Origin: Candidatus Omnitrophota bacterium
Lineage (GTDB): Bacteria; Omnitrophota; Gorgyraeia; Tantalellales; Tantalellaceae
Length of the DNA: 9,734 nucleotides
Assembly: GCA_018814505.1 (NCBI GenBank)
Contig: JAHIZQ010000183.1
Location: 1-9,734 of the forward strand
Reading direction: 5' to 3'
Part shown: one piece after another, positions 6,700-9,734 of the stretch
Position numbering within the stretch: position 1 is the stretch's first letter
Layout: each line of letters starts with the position of its first letter
The notes under the pieces: model-generated
Told to the model about the DNA's origin: nothing
Databases searched by the model: none
The model's input: only the letters and a program-made list of their open reading frames with translations
Position numbers and translations under genes: made by a program

Positions 6700-6780
6700 A
6701 AAGGCATATGGACTATGTGCCCGGCAAGTTCCGCAGACCGTTTTAACGACCGAGAACTTGTTTGAGCCGAGTACATAACC
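6700..6780 (-). other. Nested stem-loop of unknown class between cobO and the receptor (structured RNA or terminator-like element)
   Basis: Three stems nest on the minus strand. Outer: GGTTATGT (6780-6773) with ACATAGTCC (6718-6710), one bulge and one G-U. Middle: CTCGGC (6771-6766) with GCCGGG (6725-6720). Inner: CAAGTTC (6760-6754) with GAACTTG (6731-6725), perfect, sharing one base with the middle stem. The apex contains a CGGTC/CGGTC repeat. The 3' part can instead fold as GGCACAT-AGTCC-ATATGCC followed by TTT (6721-6700), which excludes the outer and middle stems. It starts 26 bases after the cobO stop and ends just before a TATAAT. It could be the 3' end of the cobO operon, a regulatory leader, or a copy of a dispersed palindromic repeat. 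I do not recognise it as a known RNA family. Confidence 0.5.
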
Positions 6781-6806
6781 CCTACCTTTAACAACCGACA
6801 TTTGCA

Positions 6807-7337
6807 TTAATATTCTATCCCTTTTCTTTTTTCTATTCCTTTATCATACGGGTGTTTCACTTTTTTCACTTCACTTATCAAATCCGCTTTTTTAATTACG
6901 TTCTCAGGGCAACCCCTGCCGGTTAAAACTAACTCCATTTCAGCCGGTTTCGCGTCCAATAAATCCAAAAGTTCTTCTTCTTTAAGAAAATTACGCCTCA
7001 CAGAAATAATAATTTCATCCAAAATTAAAACATCGCATTTTTTGCTCTTAAAAAGTTTCTGAATAAACCGCACTCCTTTTAAACATTCTCCCCTCTCTTC
7101 TGTAAAGTTTATATCTTTAGAACAACACAAGGACTTCTCCGCGAAAGAATAAATATCCACTCCAATTTTTTTCATAACCACTAACTCTCCACTTTTCGCA
7201 GGATAAACTGGCTTATGAAAAGAAATATAACAAACTTTCTGCCCGTGCCCTCTTGCCCTGCAGGCTAATCCAATAGCAGATGTTGTTTTGCCTTTACCTT
7301 CACCCGTATAAACCTCAATCAATCCTTTTCTTTTCAT
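6807..7337 (-). CDS. cobO: Corrinoid adenosyltransferase, CobO/BtuR/CobA type
   Basis: A 176-residue P-loop protein of normal family length. It transfers the 5'-deoxyadenosyl group of ATP to reduced Co(I) corrinoids, giving adenosylcobalamin or its precursors in the cytoplasm. Visible signatures: P-loop TGEGKGKTT (11-19), VLILDEII (103-110), EELLDLLDAKP (121-131), LVLTGRGCPENVI (137-149), ADLISEVKKVKHPYDKGI (151-168) and the family's closing RKGIEY (171-176). The stretch FHKP (40-43) replaces the usual F-x-K-G after the second strand, a mild divergence. ATG 7337 has GGAAAGGA upstream at normal spacing. The gene begins inside the 3' end of the ATPase gene (23-base overlap), so the two are translated together. 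No corrinoid biosynthesis genes are visible nearby, so its role here is probably conversion of imported corrinoids. Confidence 0.92.
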   Translation of the reverse strand: MKRKGLIEVYTGEGKGKTTSAIGLACRARGHGQKVCYISFHKPVYPAKSGELVVMKKIGVDIYSFAEKSLCCSKDINFTEERGECLKGVRFIQKLFKSKKCDVLILDEIIISVRRNFLKEEELLDLLDAKPAEMELVLTGRGCPENVIKKADLISEVKKVKHPYDKGIEKRKGIEY

Positions 7338-8133
7338 GCGAGATCCTTTCCTCTTCTGAAACTAAAAAAACACAGGGATTTCCCGAAATCGGGTTTTCTT
7401 TTACTACCACAAGAGTTTTGTACACTTCCTCTATATTTTGGTATGTAAGCACTTCTTCGGGTGCACCGCTTGCGAATACCTTGCCTTGTCTTAATAGAAT
7501 CAACCTATCGCAATAACCGGCCGCTAAATTAAGATCATGAAAAACCGCAACAACTGTTAAGGCTTGTTTCTTTTTTAACCTTTTGACCAGATCCAAAATA
7601 CGCACTTTATGCCCAATGTCTAAAGCGCTGGTAGGTTCATCCAAAAGAAGCAGGCTTGGTTCCTGCGCGAAACCCTGAGCGATAATTACGCGTTGCTTCT
7701 CCCCACCGGAAAGCTCTGATATTTTTCGTCCTCTCAATGAAGAAGTGTCTGTTAAGCACAAAACCTCATCCAATACAGCATAATCTCTCTTTTTCAAAGA
7801 CTCAAATCTGCCAATACGGGAAAACCGCCCCATTAACACAAACTCTTCAACTGTAAAATCAAAGGGCACCTCTAAATTTTGCGGAATAACAGCAACCTCC
7901 GAAGCAAAATCTCTTGGAGAAATTTCAGAAACGTTTTTTTCTCTAAATAAGATTTTGCCATCTACACTTTTCAACAAACCGCTTATCGCCCTAAAAAGAG
8001 TAGTTTTGCCTACACCATTAGGCCCTATTATTCCTAAAAACTCACCTTTTTCTACCGCAAAAGAGATCCCGTCAATAACACGTCTTGCTCCATAACTACA
8101 AAATAAGTTTCTGATTTCCAAAACATTTTTCAA
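7315..8133 (-). CDS. btuD: ABC transporter ATP-binding protein, BtuD/FecE family
   Basis: Start chosen at TTG 8133, which forms a TTGA overlap with the permease stop and has AAGGTGG seven bases upstream. GTG 8160 would add nine residues and overlap the permease further. The product is 272 residues, with all ABC ATPase motifs: Walker A GPNGVGKT (37-44), Q-loop Q85, signature LSGGEKQRV (141-149), Walker B LLLLDEP (161-167) and the H-loop histidine H199 in FHDLN. Order and spacing fit the iron-siderophore/B12/hemin importer family. It would power uptake through the BtuC-like permease encoded just upstream. The substrate is inferred to be cobalamin from cobO and the riboswitch downstream; sequence alone cannot separate B12 from ferric-siderophore ATPases. 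Confidence 0.92.
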   Translation of the reverse strand: MKNVLEIRNLFCSYGARRVIDGISFAVEKGEFLGIIGPNGVGKTTLFRAISGLLKSVDGKILFREKNVSEISPRDFASEVAVIPQNLEVPFDFTVEEFVLMGRFSRIGRFESLKKRDYAVLDEVLCLTDTSSLRGRKISELSGGEKQRVIIAQGFAQEPSLLLLDEPTSALDIGHKVRILDLVKRLKKKQALTVVAVFHDLNLAAGYCDRLILLRQGKVFASGAPEEVLTYQNIEEVYKTLVVVKENPISGNPCVFLVSEEERISHEKKRID

Positions 8134-9122
8134 AATATACGCCACCTTCCAGTTTTCCACAAAAAACTTAGGAAAAATATCCCGCCGAATATACCGGTTA
8201 TTACTCCAACAGGAAGCTCCAAAGGATATATGATATTTCTCGCTACAACGTCACATAGTATTAAAAAAATGGCTCCGACCAAACATGAAGCCGGCAAAAC
8301 TAACCGGTGATCCACCCCTACAATTCTGCGGACAAAATGAGGAACAATTAAACCTACAAAACCAATCACGCCTGCCGCCGCGACACAAGCGCCCGCCATA
8401 CAAGAAGAAGCGACAAAAAGTATTTTTCTCACCTTTTCATTGTTAACACCCAAATGTGCCGCCTTGTCTTCGCCTAATGTCAGGATATTGAGATCCCGAG
8501 AAAATATGAAAAATACAATTATGGATGGAATAATAAAAAATGGAGCTACTTTTATTACAGAAATGGCGGCTGAGGAAAGATCTCCCATAAGCCATAAAAT
8601 AACACCATGCACTTCTTCCGCTTTTGAAAGCGAAAAGATCAAAAGAACTAAAGATGAAAATAAATAGCTTAAAACCACCCCGCCCAGAATAAGAGTTGAA
8701 TTTGAAAACTGTTTTCTTGAAGCAATACCATACACTAAAAATATACTCATGAGACTACCCGCAAAAGCAAAAACCGGCATATATGTACCGGATAGTTTTA
8801 AAACAACCGCTAATGACGCTCCAAAAGCCGCTCCACCGGAAGTTCCCAACGTATAAGACTCTGCTAAAGGATTACGTAAAAGCCCTTGAAACACAACCCC
8901 GCAGGAAGCAAGAGCCGCACCCACAAGAACGCCTAGAACAACACGCGGAAAACGTATTTGCCAAATAATGTCTCTCTCCATTCCGGAAGAAAACGGATGT
9001 AACAGATAATATATGGTTTTATTTAAACTGATCCCGCTTCTTCCCGCAAAATTCGCAAGAACAAAACTAAAAACGAGCAATATACAAAGCAAACTAAATA
9101 TAACAAGAGTTTTTCTTTTCAA
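8130..9122 (-). CDS. btuC: ABC transporter permease, BtuC/FecCD family
   Basis: A 330-residue multi-spanning membrane protein of typical FecCD length. Conserved segments are RFPRVVLGVLVGAALASCGV (57-76), FQGLLRNPLAESYTLGTSGG (78-97), WLMGDLSS (177-184), LGEDKAAHLGV (216-226, the region that contacts the ATPase), GVIGFVGLIVPHFVRRIVG (251-269) and ELPVGVITGIFGGIFFLSFL (302-321). It forms, as a homodimer, the inner-membrane channel for cobalamin or siderophores delivered by the periplasmic binding protein. The start is TTG 9122, overlapping the TGA of the binding-protein gene in a TTGA. Its own stop overlaps the ATPase start in the same way, so translation is strongly coupled along the operon. 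Confidence 0.93.
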   Translation of the reverse strand: MKRKTLVIFSLLCILLVFSFVLANFAGRSGISLNKTIYYLLHPFSSGMERDIIWQIRFPRVVLGVLVGAALASCGVVFQGLLRNPLAESYTLGTSGGAAFGASLAVVLKLSGTYMPVFAFAGSLMSIFLVYGIASRKQFSNSTLILGGVVLSYLFSSLVLLIFSLSKAEEVHGVILWLMGDLSSAAISVIKVAPFFIIPSIIVFFIFSRDLNILTLGEDKAAHLGVNNEKVRKILFVASSCMAGACVAAAGVIGFVGLIVPHFVRRIVGVDHRLVLPASCLVGAIFLILCDVVARNIIYPLELPVGVITGIFGGIFFLSFLWKTGRWRIF

Positions 9123-9734
9123 GATTGACCTTCCAGATTGAAAATTTCAGGATACAAAAGGCTTGCCATTTCTTCCAGTCCCATTAAAAAATTTGACGGA
9201 GTAGACCGGCAGAACTTGTCCGCGTCAATAACATAAATACGATTGTTCTTAACAGCTTCCACATCCTTAAAATTCTGCCAGTATTCTTTCTCTCGTATAG
9301 TAACATCCCCCATAGAAGCTAATATTATTACTTCGGGATTTTTTCTTAAAACTTCTTCAGAACTTACTCTTGGATGCTTAGCTCGAATGTCATTAAAAAT
9401 ATTCTCACATCCTGAATATGTAATAAATTCATTCATAAATGAGCTAGAAGTTATGGTCACCAAAGGTCTTCTGTTTATTTCCCAAAAAACCTTTATAGGT
9501 GTTGAATTTTTTGTTTTATCCGCGACTGCCTTTACCTTCTTACGTATTGTGACTACAATTTTCTCTGCCAAGTCCCTTTTTCCCACAATTTCGCTTAACC
9601 TGATAAAATTTGCGACAATATCATCAAAAGTCCTGGATTCGTCAACGACAACTACATTGATCCCCAAACGCTTTAGTCTCTCTATTGTCTGAGGCCGGGT
9701 TACCCCTCTAACCGTAAGCACAATATCCGGAGAG
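9119..9734 (-). CDS. btuF: Periplasmic cobalamin/siderophore-binding protein, BtuF/FhuD family, C-terminal part
   Basis: The window edge cuts the N-terminus. From the edge the frame reads SPDIVLTVRGVTRPQTIERL, the mid-protein part of a PF01497-type binding protein, so the GTG at 9721 is an internal codon and not the start. About 204 residues are visible. The segment LKRLGINVVVVDE ends the first lobe; a long connecting helix follows (VANFIRLSEIVGKRDLAEKI); the second lobe contains VFWEINRRPLVTI, SGCENIF, HPRVSSEEVLRKNPEVIILA and NNRIYVIDADKF. Role: capture the corrinoid in the periplasm and deliver it to the BtuCD-like transporter. The gene is followed by the permease with a four-base overlap. 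Signal peptide and any upstream riboswitch lie outside the window. Confidence 0.9.
   Translation of the reverse strand, partial: SPDIVLTVRGVTRPQTIERLKRLGINVVVVDESRTFDDIVANFIRLSEIVGKRDLAEKIVVTIRKKVKAVADKTKNSTPIKVFWEINRRPLVTITSSSFMNEFITYSGCENIFNDIRAKHPRVSSEEVLRKNPEVIILASMGDVTIREKEYWQNFKDVEAVKNNRIYVIDADKFCRSTPSNFLMGLEEMASLLYPEIFNLEGQS

Noticed and set aside
6700..6780. tRNA-like reading of the nested stem-loop
   Set aside because: It has one nested axis, with no cloverleaf, no T-loop GTTCRA motif in the right place and no anticodon arm.
9719..9721. GTG as the start of the binding-protein gene
   Set aside because: The frame is open to the window edge and the residues before it (SPDI) continue the family's conserved segment, so the gene is simply truncated by the window.
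1..9734. CRISPR arrays, integrase attachment sites, defence genes
   Set aside because: No regularly spaced repeats, integrases or defence-type proteins are visible; the only mobile-type gene is the RAYT.

Overview
Every supported protein gene in this AT-rich window lies on the minus strand, so transcription runs from high to low coordinates. The genome has an outer membrane, shown by a TonB-dependent receptor with a TonB-type protein. It also encodes a membrane-bound hydrogenase-type or complex I-like module, which suggests an anaerobic or fermentative diderm bacterium. AT richness, the fused helix-turn-helix/PTS-IIA regulator beside a hyf-like operon and a REP-associated transposase recall uncultured phyla such as Omnitrophota or Elusimicrobiota. 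That placement is an impression, not something the sequence proves.

Right part (about 9734 to 3766): a cobalamin acquisition locus. In transcription order it holds a substrate-binding protein (cut by the window edge), a BtuC-like permease, a BtuD-like ATPase and a CobO/BtuR corrinoid adenosyltransferase. These four genes are tightly overlapped. A 378-base gap follows with a strong nested stem-loop of unknown class, a possible -10 box and a compact cobalamin riboswitch. Next come the TonB-dependent outer-membrane receptor and a small TonB-like energy transducer. Together they would carry a corrinoid across the outer membrane (receptor plus TonB), then the inner membrane (BtuCDF-like), and convert it to the adenosyl form (CobO). 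The riboswitch identifies the substrate family. No corrinoid biosynthesis gene is visible, so this looks like uptake and salvage.

Middle part (about 3765 to 2945): a REP-associated tyrosine transposase (RAYT) gene broken by one in-frame TGA. It carries two near-identical GTAG-plus-hairpin repeats in opposite orientation inside its own reading frame.

Left part (about 2940 to 1): a well-formed sigma70-type promoter overlapped by inverted repeats. It drives a regulator with an excisionase/MerR-like DNA-binding domain fused to a PTS EIIA (fructose/nitrogen type) domain. A HyfB-like proton-channel subunit and the start of a HyfC/NuoH-like subunit follow closely, apparently in the same operon. The most interesting items are the unidentified structured element in the cobO-receptor gap, the RAYT with internal REP-like hairpins, and the regulator tied to a hydrogenase-type complex.
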